A DNA stretch of 46,873 bases, from positions 1 to 46,873 of the forward strand of contig JAITEE010000066.1 of assembly GCA_031282205.1 (NCBI GenBank). The letters are read 5' to 3'. The position numbers and the translations under genes are program-made. The first letter of the stretch is position 1, and each line of letters begins with the position of its first letter. The notes under the pieces were generated by a model. It saw only the letters and a list, made by a program, of their open reading frames with translations, ran no database searches and had not been told where the DNA came from. Below, piece after piece: positions 34,821-44,139 of the stretch. This DNA comes from Candidatus Methanovirga aequatorialis. GTDB lineage: Archaea > Methanobacteriota > Methanobacteria > Methanobacteriales > Methanobacteriaceae.

Positions 34821-35882
34821 TTATTCTTCGTTTAATAATTCATTTACCTTAATATCAATCTCTTTTTTTAACACTAACAAATCTTTAAGCTGCATATTTG
34901 AAATAGTCCCTAAATAATCATTATTTATAATTTTAATAGGGCTTACTTGCAACAAAGACATGTACTTCTCAATATACTTATTCCGAATGTGGGTAGGGTC
35001 CGTTTTAAAATACGCTTCAATCACAGGGCTTCTTTTCCTACCATGAATGGCGTTAACAAACTCAACATCCTTAATAATACAGGCATTCATCTTTCTAAGA
35101 GAATGAGATCGGAAAAACAATTGCTTGCCAACAACAGGAAAATTCAGAACCCTATTTACTCTCTTATAAAATGAATTCATCGTATTGAAACTCATAGAGA
35201 ACAAACAATCATCCAAATTTAAATCATGTCTCATTAACAAATGAGAGCAGATTCTCCTACTTGCTTCATCACTACAAAGAATATAATAAGGATAATTAGT
35301 CTTCCTTCTAACAAAACAGATTAATGGAACGAGCAAATCCCCCCTTAATAATTCTTTTAATGATAAAGATATTGCTTCTTTATTGTCCTCACAAACAATA
35401 TCAAACCCAGAGAAAAAATCACGTATTTTCAAATCAAAACACTCCATACGTGCAGTACCACTACTCGCCTGAAACAAGACAAGTGAGAGAAATTCAGGAG
35501 ACTCATTCTTCTCAACATACTCTACAACCTGCTTAACATGACTCATCGTTGGAATATCCTTAAAAAAGATATGATTGTCTTCTCTCAAGGATATTTTTGG
35601 GAGATATGGGATAAGCACGTCAAAATGACGTAGTATAGAGAGAAATGATTCCCAATACTTCTTTCTACTTGAAACAGCTAGGTTTTCATCCTTGTATAAT
35701 TTTGATCTGTAATTAATCAGAATCTTCCTAAGCTCAGAAATTGGCATTTTAATTACATGTTCTAATTCTAAACCTATTGTTTTAACGAACCATTTACACG
35801 AATTAGTGTATAGTCGTATTGTGGCATCAGATATGTTTCTTTCATCTTGAAATATCTTCAAATATTCTTTATTTGTTTTCAT
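34821..35882 (-). CDS. int: Tyrosine recombinase (integrase)
   Basis: A 353-residue site-specific recombinase. N-terminal SAM-like DNA-binding region (SDATIRLYTNSCKWFVK), then the catalytic domain: first arginine in SSGTARMECFDLKIRDF (about 165-180), HSLRK box (about 277), and the nucleophile tyrosine in AYFKTDPTHIRNKYIEKYM near residue 308, an archaeal arrangement. I choose the second ATG (35882) because GGAGG lies eight bases upstream. It inserts and excises the virus. It is inside the replication operon rather than at the element end. Confidence 0.85.
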   Translation of the reverse strand: MKTNKEYLKIFQDERNISDATIRLYTNSCKWFVKTIGLELEHVIKMPISELRKILINYRSKLYKDENLAVSSRKKYWESFLSILRHFDVLIPYLPKISLREDNHIFFKDIPTMSHVKQVVEYVEKNESPEFLSLVLFQASSGTARMECFDLKIRDFFSGFDIVCEDNKEAISLSLKELLRGDLLVPLICFVRRKTNYPYYILCSDEASRRICSHLLMRHDLNLDDCLFSMSFNTMNSFYKRVNRVLNFPVVGKQLFFRSHSLRKMNACIIKDVEFVNAIHGRKRSPVIEAYFKTDPTHIRNKYIEKYMSLLQVSPIKIINNDYLGTISNMQLKDLLVLKKEIDIKVNELLNEE

Positions 35883-36138
35883 TAACATCGCCTCCGTTAT
35901 TTTTTGGACATTCGTGGTAAAAACCTTCCATTAATCTCGTACCATCTTCATAGAGATAAAATTTCTTACCATTCATCTCCCCAGTCTCAATAACTTTCTT
36001 TTCAACATGTAAATGCTTGTCTGTGAAAAGCAGTCTTCTTACTATTTCATTCATGCTCAAACCAGTTTCAAAACTCTTATTTTTAATAACTGTCTTCTCT
36101 TCATAGTTTAAAGCAACTATTAGTTGTTCTCTCCTCAT
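35869..36138 (-). CDS. RHH regulator preceding the integrase
   Basis: An 89-residue protein. VALNYEEKTVIKNKSFETGL followed by SMNEIVRRLLF is a CopG-type ribbon-helix-helix pattern; the rest is a short beta-like C-terminal region (GKKFYLYEDGTRL). It overlaps the integrase start and probably controls the integrase/early promoter. It is one of three RHH proteins in the element. Confidence 0.6.
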   Translation of the reverse strand: MRREQLIVALNYEEKTVIKNKSFETGLSMNEIVRRLLFTDKHLHVEKKVIETGEMNGKKFYLYEDGTRLMEGFYHECPKNNGGDVNENK

Positions 36139-36166
36139 AATAACCCCATTACTTTTACGAGTTTGT

Positions 36167-37867
36167 TTATTCCCATCCAGGCTTTAATTCATCCCAAAGA
36201 ACATTAAAAGGTATTCTAAAACCCCGAACAGTTCCATTATAAACCATATAGGATTTATATTCCGTATTAAAACCCAATTCATTTAATTTGTTCGAAAGAG
36301 AAGAGCAAGACATATTAATCTTGCTTTTAGGATACCCTGCCTTAACAAGAATGAACTCATGCTCCTTCACAAGATTATACATTAAATAAGACACTCTGTT
36401 ACTATTCAAAAAATCTTTAAAGGTGTCTATAGTATTCTCAACATGTTTCACTTCTTGATAACGATTATAATCATCTCTGACAAGATTCAGGAAATCAACC
36501 CATGATTTCTCTTTGTATTCTGTGTTTTGGGATTTTTTAACTATTAAATCCTTATTAAATAGTAATCCATGAATTAACCATTCTCTAGCTTCTTTAAATG
36601 AAGCTATTTTCGCCTCTAAATCATGCTCACTTAAATCATGCTTATTTTCTTCACGAAAGGCATCTACAAACTCTAGGAAATAGTCTTTATCGGTCCACGA
36701 CTTCATAAACTTAATGATTAAGTCATAAGGCCTTTTTTCAGTATAATCTTTTATGTTCTCTATCCAAAACCCGACGAACAACTTAGATATTGGTTTAAAT
36801 ACTTCTTTTAGGTCATTAACTTCCATGAGATGATTGTATTCTTTAATTTGATCTTTTTTTGGTTTTTCAGACATCGAAAAGCGTAATATTTCATAACGAC
36901 GATCAACACCATCATCAAGATCGTCCTGAAAATCAGAATTACGAGTAGTAATCATATAGCCGAAGCAATAATCAACACCCCGCTCCTCACCATTCATATC
37001 CAACGGTCTGCGAACCTCATAATCACTAACCATTAATTTCATAAGTTCATTATTATATTCCATGAATGTTTCACCCTCATCTAAGACAAAACAGCCAGAT
37101 GGTTGCCTAAGCCCCCTAAAAATCCTTGCCTGACTGCTGAAGTGACCACTGCTGAAGTGACCCATCAAAGGAACATTCATCTCAAACAAGTTATAATTTG
37201 TGATTAATTTAGCAACGCTTGTTTTAGAAACAGTGTTAGGACCAATTAGGATAAGATTAGGAAATATTAGATGCTGTTGCTTCATCAACATGCTGCATTG
37301 GCTCATCAAACCAAAAAAATGCAACTTGATATACTTCTCAGGACTTGCACCGAAAACATTATATAAGTCGTGCAATAGAAGAATATACGTGAAGATTTGT
37401 TTTTTCACCCCCAACGAAGAAATATATTCTTCATATTTCATCAATGAAGACAAATCATATTGTTCATTATCTTTTTGAACAATAAAACCTTCTTCATTTT
37501 TGAATACAGAGTCCAAAGGCATTCTTTTTAGATGAGGAATACCAAACTGGTCATCCATGAACCTTATAAGGAATTGTCGGGCGGTTAACCCGCAAACATG
37601 CGTAGGAAAAGTGAATCGTGCCTTATTCACTAATTCATTCAATCCCTTAAATCTATAAGAAATTGAATCTATTTTCATTTCAGAGAACATGTATTCATCA
37701 TCCTCTAAAATGTTATAATATTCTTTGTAATCAGATATTTTCTGATTAAACACTTTGTCATGACTGAGATTCACATCATCATTTATTTTTGATGATTTAA
37801 CCCAGCCATGATCATAGTAGAATTCTTTGTTGCCAATTTTAAGGCAACTCAATTCTTCTTTATTCAT
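36167..37867 (-). CDS. AAA+ replication helicase/primase-type protein
   Basis: A 566-residue protein with an N-terminal region of unknown fold (1-195) and an AAA+ domain: Walker A GPNTVSKTS (209-217, serine replacing the last glycine), Walker B CFVLDE (about 259-264), sensor-1 TTRNSDF (N310) and arginine-finger-like DRRYEILRF (322-330). The C-terminal region is winged-helix-like (FNTEYKSYM, RGFRIPF). This fits the viral MCM- or SF3-like helicases that start replication. I choose the ATG at 37867, with GAGGTG upstream. A 15-base tandem duplication (37133-37162) encodes GHFSSGHFSS between the ATP motifs. Confidence 0.75.
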   Translation of the reverse strand: MNKEELSCLKIGNKEFYYDHGWVKSSKINDDVNLSHDKVFNQKISDYKEYYNILEDDEYMFSEMKIDSISYRFKGLNELVNKARFTFPTHVCGLTARQFLIRFMDDQFGIPHLKRMPLDSVFKNEEGFIVQKDNEQYDLSSLMKYEEYISSLGVKKQIFTYILLLHDLYNVFGASPEKYIKLHFFGLMSQCSMLMKQQHLIFPNLILIGPNTVSKTSVAKLITNYNLFEMNVPLMGHFSSGHFSSQARIFRGLRQPSGCFVLDEGETFMEYNNELMKLMVSDYEVRRPLDMNGEERGVDYCFGYMITTRNSDFQDDLDDGVDRRYEILRFSMSEKPKKDQIKEYNHLMEVNDLKEVFKPISKLFVGFWIENIKDYTEKRPYDLIIKFMKSWTDKDYFLEFVDAFREENKHDLSEHDLEAKIASFKEAREWLIHGLLFNKDLIVKKSQNTEYKEKSWVDFLNLVRDDYNRYQEVKHVENTIDTFKDFLNSNRVSYLMYNLVKEHEFILVKAGYPKSKINMSCSSLSNKLNELGFNTEYKSYMVYNGTVRGFRIPFNVLWDELKPGWE

Positions 37868-37885
37868 TCTAACACACCTCAGCAA

Positions 37886-38227
37886 TTTTAAACGGTGTGT
37901 GCGTGTTCTGTTTACTTAAAATTTTTTCTGTTTTCTAAATATAAACAATAATTATCATAACGTCATTCATTGAATAGATGTTTTACAATATTTTTGAAAG
38001 TATTTATATTAGGTTTGTCATAGTACTGATGATAAATACTTTGGTATTTTTTTGATTTTTTCACACCGTTATAATTTCTACCTGATTAAAGATTTATAAT
38101 GACAAAATGATTTAATGAAAGTTATAAAGATATCTAAACGATTTAAAATTATTAAATGAATTAAAAAAGTTGTTGTTTTAAGTGATAAGGAGTTTTATAT
38201 ATTTATCAATAGTTTATAGGTGATAAG
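37886..38227. other. Right end of provirus and flanking intergenic DNA
   Basis: About 340 bases without a gene. On the minus strand, TTTATATTTAG near 37933-37943 is a TATA candidate for the early operon, about 65 bases before its first start. The right viral end probably lies in this region. I found no left/right repeat longer than chance: CTAAATATAAA occurs at both ends (5044 and 37935) but is only 11 AT-rich bases. Confidence 0.4.
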
Positions 38228-39013
38228 ATGGATTTATTGTTTTTTTCTTTTGCTTTGAAAAATATTTTTAGAAATAAATGGAGATCAACGTTTATTATAG
38301 TTCTTTTAGTAATTGGTGTTTTTGCATTATTTGCGAGTGTGACCTCAAGTGAAATCAGTGGGATTTTGTTGGATAAGATGATCAATGGATCAATTGGGAA
38401 TACAAGTTTTGGGGACAACAATAACTTTTCTTCCTTGATGGAAAACTATTCAAACTTAGATTATTCTTCACTGAATTCTTCTGATTTAGATACTGAGAAT
38501 TCATCTGTAAATACGGGTATATTTGCTAACTTCAATGGTTCCAATCCTCTGAACAACTCGAATATTTCCAGTATTGAAGACCTAAGGAAGGAGATGACTG
38601 AGGGCATAAAAACCTTGTTCTTTTATTTGACTGTTTTCCTTGTTATTATGGGTTCTCTTGTTATCATGATTGCAATGTTAAAAGCTGTAGGTGAGAGAAC
38701 GAGGGAAATTGGTGTTTTAAAAAGTATTGGCTGGACTAATTCCAGAGTTTCTGGCTTAATCTTGTTAGAATCTATTTTTCAGTTGTTCATTGCTTGGATT
38801 GTGGTTATAATCTTACTACTAATTCTTTATGTGATGAATGGTCAATCTATTAATGAGTCTTTTGTTAATACGTTACATATGAATATGGACATAGTCTATA
38901 GAATTTTTGCAATAACCTTCTTAACATCTTTACTCGTACCTATAATTGGAGTTATAATCCCCTTGTTGAAAGCATTCCGTATAAAACCAAGTGAAGCAAT
39001 GAGATATGAATAG
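38228..39013 (+). CDS. FtsX/MacB-like ABC transporter permease (short form)
   Basis: A 261-residue permease. One N-terminal membrane helix after AFALKNIFRNKWRSTFIIVL, a short extracellular loop of about 95 residues rich in asparagine and serine, and three C-terminal membrane helices with TREIGVLKSIGWTNSRVSGL, the FtsX signature. Family members usually have a 200-residue outer domain; here it is much reduced. It is followed by the ATPase gene and likely forms an export or lipoprotein-type transporter with it. Confidence 0.8.
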   Translation: MDLLFFSFALKNIFRNKWRSTFIIVLLVIGVFALFASVTSSEISGILLDKMINGSIGNTSFGDNNNFSSLMENYSNLDYSSLNSSDLDTENSSVNTGIFANFNGSNPLNNSNISSIEDLRKEMTEGIKTLFFYLTVFLVIMGSLVIMIAMLKAVGERTREIGVLKSIGWTNSRVSGLILLESIFQLFIAWIVVIILLLILYVMNGQSINESFVNTLHMNMDIVYRIFAITFLTSLLVPIIGVIIPLLKAFRIKPSEAMRYE

Positions 39014-39070
39014 TTGATGGGTTTTTTGCTGTTTTGAATCAAAACTTTTTTAAAGAATGATCAAGGAGCT

Positions 39071-39730
39071 ATGATATTAATGATAAGCATTAGAAATTTA
39101 ACTAAAATATATGATAAGGGAAGAACGATAGCTTTAAATAAAGTTGATTTAGATGTTGAAGATGGTGAATTTGTTTCCATAATGGGTACCTCTGGTTCAG
39201 GTAAATCGACTTTGTTGAATATGATTGGAGGGTTGGATGTCCCAAATGAGGGAACTGTGGATGTTATGGGAGAAAACTTATCTAAGATGAATTTGAGTAG
39301 GTATAGGCGAGAAACTGTAGGATTTGTTTTTCAGTTACATAACCTTGTTCCTAATCTTACTTGTGTGGAAAACGTTGAATTACCTTTGTTTGGTAGTGCA
39401 AGATCATCTGAGATGAAGAGTAGAGCAATGGATCTTTTAAAGGCTGTAGGATTAGATCAATATTCTAATAAACACCCGAATAAATTATCTGGTGGGCAGA
39501 TGCAGAGAGTGGCTATTGCACGGGCTTTGGTTAATAATCCTAAAATTATATTGGCTGATGAACCAACAGGACAGCTTGATAGTGAAAATAGTGATTTGAT
39601 CATGGATTTGTTACAGGAAAAACAAAAAGAAACAAATGCTGCACTTATAGTCGTCACTCATGATTTTGAAATAGCTAAAAGGGCAGAAAGAATAATTAAA
39701 ATTAGGGATGGACAGATAGAAGAGTCATGA
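39071..39730 (+). CDS. ABC transporter ATP-binding protein
   Basis: A 219-residue ATPase of the LolD/MacB class. Walker A GTSGSGKST, Q-loop FVFQLHNLVPNLT, signature LSGGQMQRVAIARAL, Walker B IILADEPTGQLDS and the H-loop VVTHD are all intact. It begins 57 bases after the permease. AAGGAG before the start is close to the first ATG, so a start at the second ATG (39080) is possible. Confidence 0.9.
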   Translation: MILMISIRNLTKIYDKGRTIALNKVDLDVEDGEFVSIMGTSGSGKSTLLNMIGGLDVPNEGTVDVMGENLSKMNLSRYRRETVGFVFQLHNLVPNLTCVENVELPLFGSARSSEMKSRAMDLLKAVGLDQYSNKHPNKLSGGQMQRVAIARALVNNPKIILADEPTGQLDSENSDLIMDLLQEKQKETNAALIVVTHDFEIAKRAERIIKIRDGQIEES

Positions 39731-40602
39731 TTTTTGTTAGAATAATTTGAATTAATAAATGTTTCGTATAGTTTGTTTAAATATCTATCAATTTTCCAAA
39801 AAGGTTTCTATATTCATAATTCAATGTTCTCACTTTAAAAAATAAAATTTTATCCATGTTTATATTATAAAATTGGAATATGATTTTAAATTAAAAAAGA
39901 AATAAAAGGATATTATACCTACTAAATTTGATTTTGAACTGAATACTAATTTAGGCATGAGAGTTAATTTTGCAAGTTTTGAACGTTAAAAAACATTTTA
40001 ATTTTTTTAAAATAACCATTTAATGTTATAGTGTATTAAATAATGTTTGTAAGTAATAAAAATGTTTAATTATTTATTATAAACATTAAATTTTTAATTA
40101 AAGAAATTATAATTGATATTTTTAAAAATAAAAGTATTTATAAATATCTTATTATAGTGATAATGGTAATGTTTATCAATATTAATCTAATTATTTCTTA
40201 TAAAAATTCTCTAAATTAAATTTGAATAGATTATATTGGATATTGATATTTTATAATTGACAAACTTTACCAAAATCATTATAATAGCTATTTTATAGTA
40301 TTTCTTATATTTTTTAGTTTTTATTTATATGTTTAATTAGCTAAAATTTGCGTTTAGAAGATGTTATATAAATAGTTTGCTATAAAAAGAGGATGTAAAA
40401 AAGTGTGGAGTTTTTCATGAAAATCAACAATTTACTTATAAAGAAAATGTGAAAAATCAAAAAAAACTCCACAAAAATTTACACCCTCTATAAAAATAAA
40501 GAAAAAATAAAATTATAAAATATACAAATCACTATAATTTATAAAATCTTAAATAGATAATTTTCATGGAAATTAAAAATAATTTTATAAGTATTAGGTT
40601 TT
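39731..40602. other. Large AT-rich intergenic region
   Basis: About 870 bases between the ATPase gene and the end of ftsY. Apart from the MITE at 40389-40488, nothing coding or RNA-like is seen. Confidence 0.5.
40389..40488. mobile_element. 100-bp MITE with 8-bp target duplication
   Basis: The ends GAGGATGTAAA and GAGGGTGTAAA (inverted) are followed by four variable bases and TGTGGAGTTTTT, identical on both sides. The element is flanked by TATAAAAA at 40381-40388 and 40489-40496, an 8-bp direct repeat. It encodes nothing. It was probably moved by a full-size IS whose family duplicates 8 bp. Confidence 0.75.
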
Positions 40603-41880
40603 TTAACTAAATAGCTGTTCTAACATCCATTCTGGATCATATTCGACAATATCATCGTATCCTTGACCTACTCCTAAAAACATGATTGGTTTTTGAATGA
40701 CGTAGGATATTGAAAGTGATGCTCCACCTTTTGTGTCGGCGTCTGCTTTGGTTAGAATAACTCCGTCAATATCAATTTTAGCATTGAATTTAATTACTTG
40801 TTCGACGGAGTTGTTCCCCGTTAATGCATCGCCAACGAATACGATTATGTCTGGTTTTGTGACTCTTTTTATTTTTTTCATTTCGTCCATAAGATTGGTA
40901 TTTGTTTGCATTCTACCTGCGGTATCTATTAATACTAATTCTTTTCCTTTAGATTTCGCATGTTCAATAGCGTCATATGCAACTGCCGCAGGATCAGAAC
41001 CTTTTTGATGTTTGATCACTTTGATTTTGAGTTTGTCGGTGTGGTGTGTTATTTGTTCGATGGCTCCTGCTCTGAATGTGTCTGAAGCTGCGACGACTGG
41101 GGTGTAACCTTTTTTTAAATAGTAATTGGCTAATTTGGCTATTGTTGTTGTTTTTCCAGTTCCGTTTATTCCAACGAACATTACAATTAATGGTTTCCCT
41201 TTTTTCTTTGCTTCTTCTAACATTTCAGTCATTTTTTTGCCATCGACATCGATGATTTTTAAAACGGCTTTTTTTAATGCTGCGTAGGTGACATCGGCGA
41301 TTTCATCACTTCTTCCAATTTTTGTTCCAAGAAGGTCTTTTTTCACGGATTCAATGACTGTGTTAGCTACGTCAATGGCCACATCTCCTTCTAAAAGGCC
41401 TAACTCGAGTTCCCATAGAACCTCTTCAATATCTTTTTCTGATATGGTTTTTTCTTTAATAAAAGATAGAAAATTTAATTTGCTTTTTTTTTCTTTTTCT
41501 CCTTCAACTGTAACATCATCGTGTTTTATGTCTTCTTCACTATCCTCTTTCTTTTTAAAGGAGGGTAGCCATTTTTTGAATGAGCTTTTTTTCTCAGTTT
41601 TCTCTTCATCTGATTTTTTTTGTGTTGTTTCGTTATTTTTGGAGATGGTTTCTTTTTCGTTTATTATTGATGTTGGTTTTTCTTCTGGTTTTTTGGTTTT
41701 ATCTTCATCGACTTTAGATGGTTTTTCTTTTGGAGGTTCTTTACTATCGACCTTAGTTAATTCTTCAACTTTCTTTAAATGTTTTCCTTCTATGTTGTTC
41801 TCTTCTTTTGCTTCATCTGAAATTTTCTTTGTTAGCTTATTGGTGGCATCACTGAATTTCTTTTTTAATGATTCAAACAA
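40603..41880 (-). CDS. ftsY: Signal recognition particle receptor FtsY
   Basis: A 425-residue GTPase that receives SRP-bound ribosomes at the membrane. An acidic and lysine-rich N-terminal A region (about residues 1-130) leads to the N domain and the G domain: GINGTGKTTTIAKLA, SDTFRAGAIEQ, LIDTAGRMQTN, TKADADTKGGASLS and GVGQGYDD. The length and order match archaeal FtsY. It ends the translation cluster, after pfdA. Confidence 0.95.
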   Translation of the reverse strand: MFESLKKKFSDATNKLTKKISDEAKEENNIEGKHLKKVEELTKVDSKEPPKEKPSKVDEDKTKKPEEKPTSIINEKETISKNNETTQKKSDEEKTEKKSSFKKWLPSFKKKEDSEEDIKHDDVTVEGEKEKKSKLNFLSFIKEKTISEKDIEEVLWELELGLLEGDVAIDVANTVIESVKKDLLGTKIGRSDEIADVTYAALKKAVLKIIDVDGKKMTEMLEEAKKKGKPLIVMFVGINGTGKTTTIAKLANYYLKKGYTPVVAASDTFRAGAIEQITHHTDKLKIKVIKHQKGSDPAAVAYDAIEHAKSKGKELVLIDTAGRMQTNTNLMDEMKKIKRVTKPDIIVFVGDALTGNNSVEQVIKFNAKIDIDGVILTKADADTKGGASLSISYVIQKPIMFLGVGQGYDDIVEYDPEWMLEQLFS

Positions 41881-42072
41881 GATCTTGACCTCCTATGTTA
41901 TGATGATGTGTGTTTAAGTGATGTTTGTGTAGATTTTTTGGCATGGTACGTTGATACGGTGTGTTTGGTGAGGAAGAATAAAATTAGGAGATAGTATTGG
42001 TATGACATTTTTTCATTGAATTATGGGGTTGGTTGAGGAATAAAAATATTGGTGCTTGGATTAGGAGTAATA

Positions 42073-42513
42073 TCACATGTTTTGGGGTTGTTGATTTCTT
42101 TGGGTTTCTATCATAAGCTTTTCGGCTTTTGGTGATAGTTGAGAGATAACTTGACTTATTTTTTCTAGGTTGGTTAGCATTTTACCGATACTTTGTTGTA
42201 ACTCTTTTTTTTGTTGGGCGATAGTTTTTTTAGCTTCATCAATATTTTTTTTAATGGCTACACCAGCACCAATGCTCATGATGACTTCGTTGGTATTGTT
42301 GATCTCGGCTTCCATAAAAGAGCCTGCTCCAACAGGTACCAATGTATTTAATCTACTTTTTCCCTGCACATCTTTTATGGTTGTTTCTAGGATCTCGACT
42401 TCATTTAAAGATGCTTGAATGGTGTCAATTTGTTGTTGTACTACTTCTGCTTGATTTTTATAGATATTTATTTGAGTCATGATATTTTCTAATTCGTTTT
42501 GTTGATTTTCCAT
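42073..42513 (-). CDS. pfdA: Prefoldin alpha subunit
   Basis: A 146-residue coiled-coil chaperone subunit that, with prefoldin beta, hands nascent proteins to the thermosome. Two long helices flank beta hairpins (SRLNTLVPVGAGSFMEAEI, VIMSIGAGVAIKKN), the fold signature. I start at the ATG at 42513, which has an AAGGT ribosome binding site; nine extra codons upstream are open. It lies between rpl18a and ftsY. Confidence 0.9.
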   Translation of the reverse strand: MENQQNELENIMTQINIYKNQAEVVQQQIDTIQASLNEVEILETTIKDVQGKSRLNTLVPVGAGSFMEAEINNTNEVIMSIGAGVAIKKNIDEAKKTIAQQKKELQQSIGKMLTNLEKISQVISQLSPKAEKLMIETQRNQQPQNM

Positions 42514-42586
42514 TTGATTACCTTCGTTTATAATTTTCATGGATATATTGTAAAAAAAGAGATAGTGGAATTTTTAAGGACAGGGT

Positions 42587-42811
42587 TTAAGCTATTGCTT
42601 TTATTAGTGGGTCTATAACTTCGTCTTTGTTTATTTCTTTAATTTTTTCTATTTTAATCATATTTTTTTTGATTCTGTGCTTGCTTCCAAATTCGGAATA
42701 TATTTTTTCGTAGATATCCTTTTCATTTGTTGCTTTGAGCTCTTTTGTAAAGATCTGAGTTTCTTCGCCTAATGCAAATTTACCTTTTATTCTATAAATT
42801 TTTGTTTTCAT
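42587..42811 (-). CDS. rpl18a: Ribosomal protein L18a/LX
   Basis: A 74-residue protein of the archaeal 50S subunit (formerly LX). It opens MKTKIYRIKGKFALGEETQ and has the TNEKDIYEKIYSEFGSKHRI core. It lies just downstream of eif6, as in related methanogens. Confidence 0.88.
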   Translation of the reverse strand: MKTKIYRIKGKFALGEETQIFTKELKATNEKDIYEKIYSEFGSKHRIKKNMIKIEKIKEINKDEVIDPLIKAIA

Positions 42812-42903
42812 TCTATAATCCTCTTGTATTAATATTGATTATTTAAAATGTATTGGCATTTAGTAATCATTTTTTTATGTATCTTATTGATCTTAAGAAA
42901 CGA

Positions 42904-43572
42904 TCAACCATCAAGAAAACCTAACGCTTCTTCGATTTTTAACATTTCTGGTCCTGATGTCTCTTGGGGAACTATGGCTCCAAATGAATTGGCTATTGAA
43001 CATGCACCAACAAGAATGTTTCCTCTTCCGACAGTGCCAGTGCTGGCAGGAACTTTAAAAATTTTTTCAGTGAACTTAATCTCATCTTCTGATGTGTCGA
43101 CATGGAGAAGAGCACCTTTGTTGGTGATGTTGGCTAGAGATCCTAAGATATTAAATCCTGCAATGGATTTCCTCCCCACGTAGACATTTAGATTATCTTC
43201 AATAATATTAACTGAATCATCAGAAAGTAATGGACTAACCACGGCCCCATTATCGTTTGCAATGGCTATGTTTCCTATTGCAGTGTACTTATCTGGAAGT
43301 TTAGCAACGTTAATTCCAAAGTTTTCTAATGATTCAATTTCTCTATCGAATGTATATGGAGAAACAATTAGCCCGTTAGAATTACCTACTGTTAAAGCTC
43401 CTACTAAGCTGCTTCCTGCGATAGAAGTTTTTATAATATCTACGTTCAACACTTCTTTTAAAATTTCTTCCATTGATTCTTCAAGGTTTGTAGGAACAAT
43501 TGCAATTTCGTTAGTAACTGATATGTAAACGCCTAAATTAGGACTTCCCATGAGGTCAATTCTTTTAAGCAT
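42904..43572 (-). CDS. eif6: Translation initiation factor 6
   Basis: A 222-residue ribosome anti-association factor that binds the large subunit. Five alpha-beta repeat units form the fivefold fold; visible copies are GSPNLGVYISVTNEIAIVP, GNSNGLIVSPYTF, ANDNGAVVSPLLS, ITNKGALLHVDTS and IANSFGAIVPQETS. The length is typical. Confidence 0.93.
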   Translation of the reverse strand: MLKRIDLMGSPNLGVYISVTNEIAIVPTNLEESMEEILKEVLNVDIIKTSIAGSSLVGALTVGNSNGLIVSPYTFDREIESLENFGINVAKLPDKYTAIGNIAIANDNGAVVSPLLSDDSVNIIEDNLNVYVGRKSIAGFNILGSLANITNKGALLHVDTSEDEIKFTEKIFKVPASTGTVGRGNILVGACSIANSFGAIVPQETSGPEMLKIEEALGFLDG

Positions 43573-43607
43573 TAATCTTTATCTCCTTTTAATAGATTGG
43601 TATTAAA

Positions 43608-43853
43608 TTATTCTTCTAATGTAGCTTTAACTACACTATCATCATCTTTAACAGCTTTAACTTTGATTTTTGAAGGTATTTTTTGAATACTTCTTGCCCA
43701 AATTTTTTCATTAACTTTTGCATCAAGTTTGACTTCTTCAGCTTTCATATGTTTCTTCAAGAAATTTTGAACTTCTCTAATGGCTCTTGGTGCTCTTATA
43801 GTTCTTTGAACATTTTTAACTTTTCTAAGTGGTATGGTATATACTCTTTCCAT
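43608..43853 (-). CDS. rpl31e: Ribosomal protein L31e
   Basis: An 81-residue large-subunit protein beginning [18 protein letters not shown], with [17 protein letters not shown] and [18 protein letters not shown] choose the ATG at 43853, which gives the conserved start; three upstream codons from GTG are open. It sits between rpl39e and eif6. Confidence 0.92.
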   Translation of the reverse strand: MERVYTIPLRKVKNVQRTIRAPRAIREVQNFLKKHMKAEEVKLDAKVNEKIWARSIQKIPSKIKVKAVKDDDSVVKATLEE

Positions 43854-43983
43854 TATAAACACTCCTATATCCGAACTTTTTAATAGGTTCTCTAATTGTT
43901 TTTAGCAACGAAGGTTTGATCAAATAATCGTTATTTATTACTACCTGCAAATAATCTATGTTATAAAATATAGAATATACTCA

Positions 43984-44139
43984 CTATACTTTAAGACTAT
44001 TTCTTCTCCAATGTCTTGGTTTATGTTTGTATTTAACACTACGACTAGTTTTAACTACTGCCCATACGGGAACTCTTCTATTCTGTTTATAAGCTTTTGC
44101 AAGTCTCAATTTTTTACCTAACGGTCTATGTATACTCAT
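43984..44139 (-). CDS. rpl39e: Ribosomal protein L39e
   Basis: A 51-residue very basic large-subunit protein. The sequence has [20 protein letters not shown] and ends with [11 protein letters not shown], diagnostic for L39e, which lines the exit tunnel. It starts one base beside the PP-loop gene stop and is followed by rpl31e in the usual order. Confidence 0.93.
   Translation of the reverse strand: MSIHRPLGKKLRLAKAYKQNRRVPVWAVVKTSRSVKYKHKPRHWRRNSLKV

Larger units (their letters stand above)
5010..38000. mobile_element. Provirus of a tailed archaeal virus (approximate limits)
   Basis: About 33 kb between the small zinc-ribbon gene and the ABC permease gene holds terminase, portal, MuF-like, scaffold, capsid, tail tube, tape measure, lysin and holin genes, plus an integrase and a replication helicase. 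It is a head-tail virus with the gene content of a siphovirus. Ends are set only by the last recognisable host and viral genes; I found no convincing att direct repeat and no tRNA at either edge. Every module needed for assembly has a candidate gene, so it may be functional. Confidence 0.88.

Noticed and set aside
5039-37945. CTAAATATAAA shared by both viral ends as an att core
   Set aside because: Only 11 AT-rich bases. With two AT-rich regions of this size such a match is expected by chance.
41288-41917. 209-codon plus-strand frame opposite ftsY
   Set aside because: Serine/phenylalanine-rich shadow of the lysine/glutamate-rich FtsY N-terminus.
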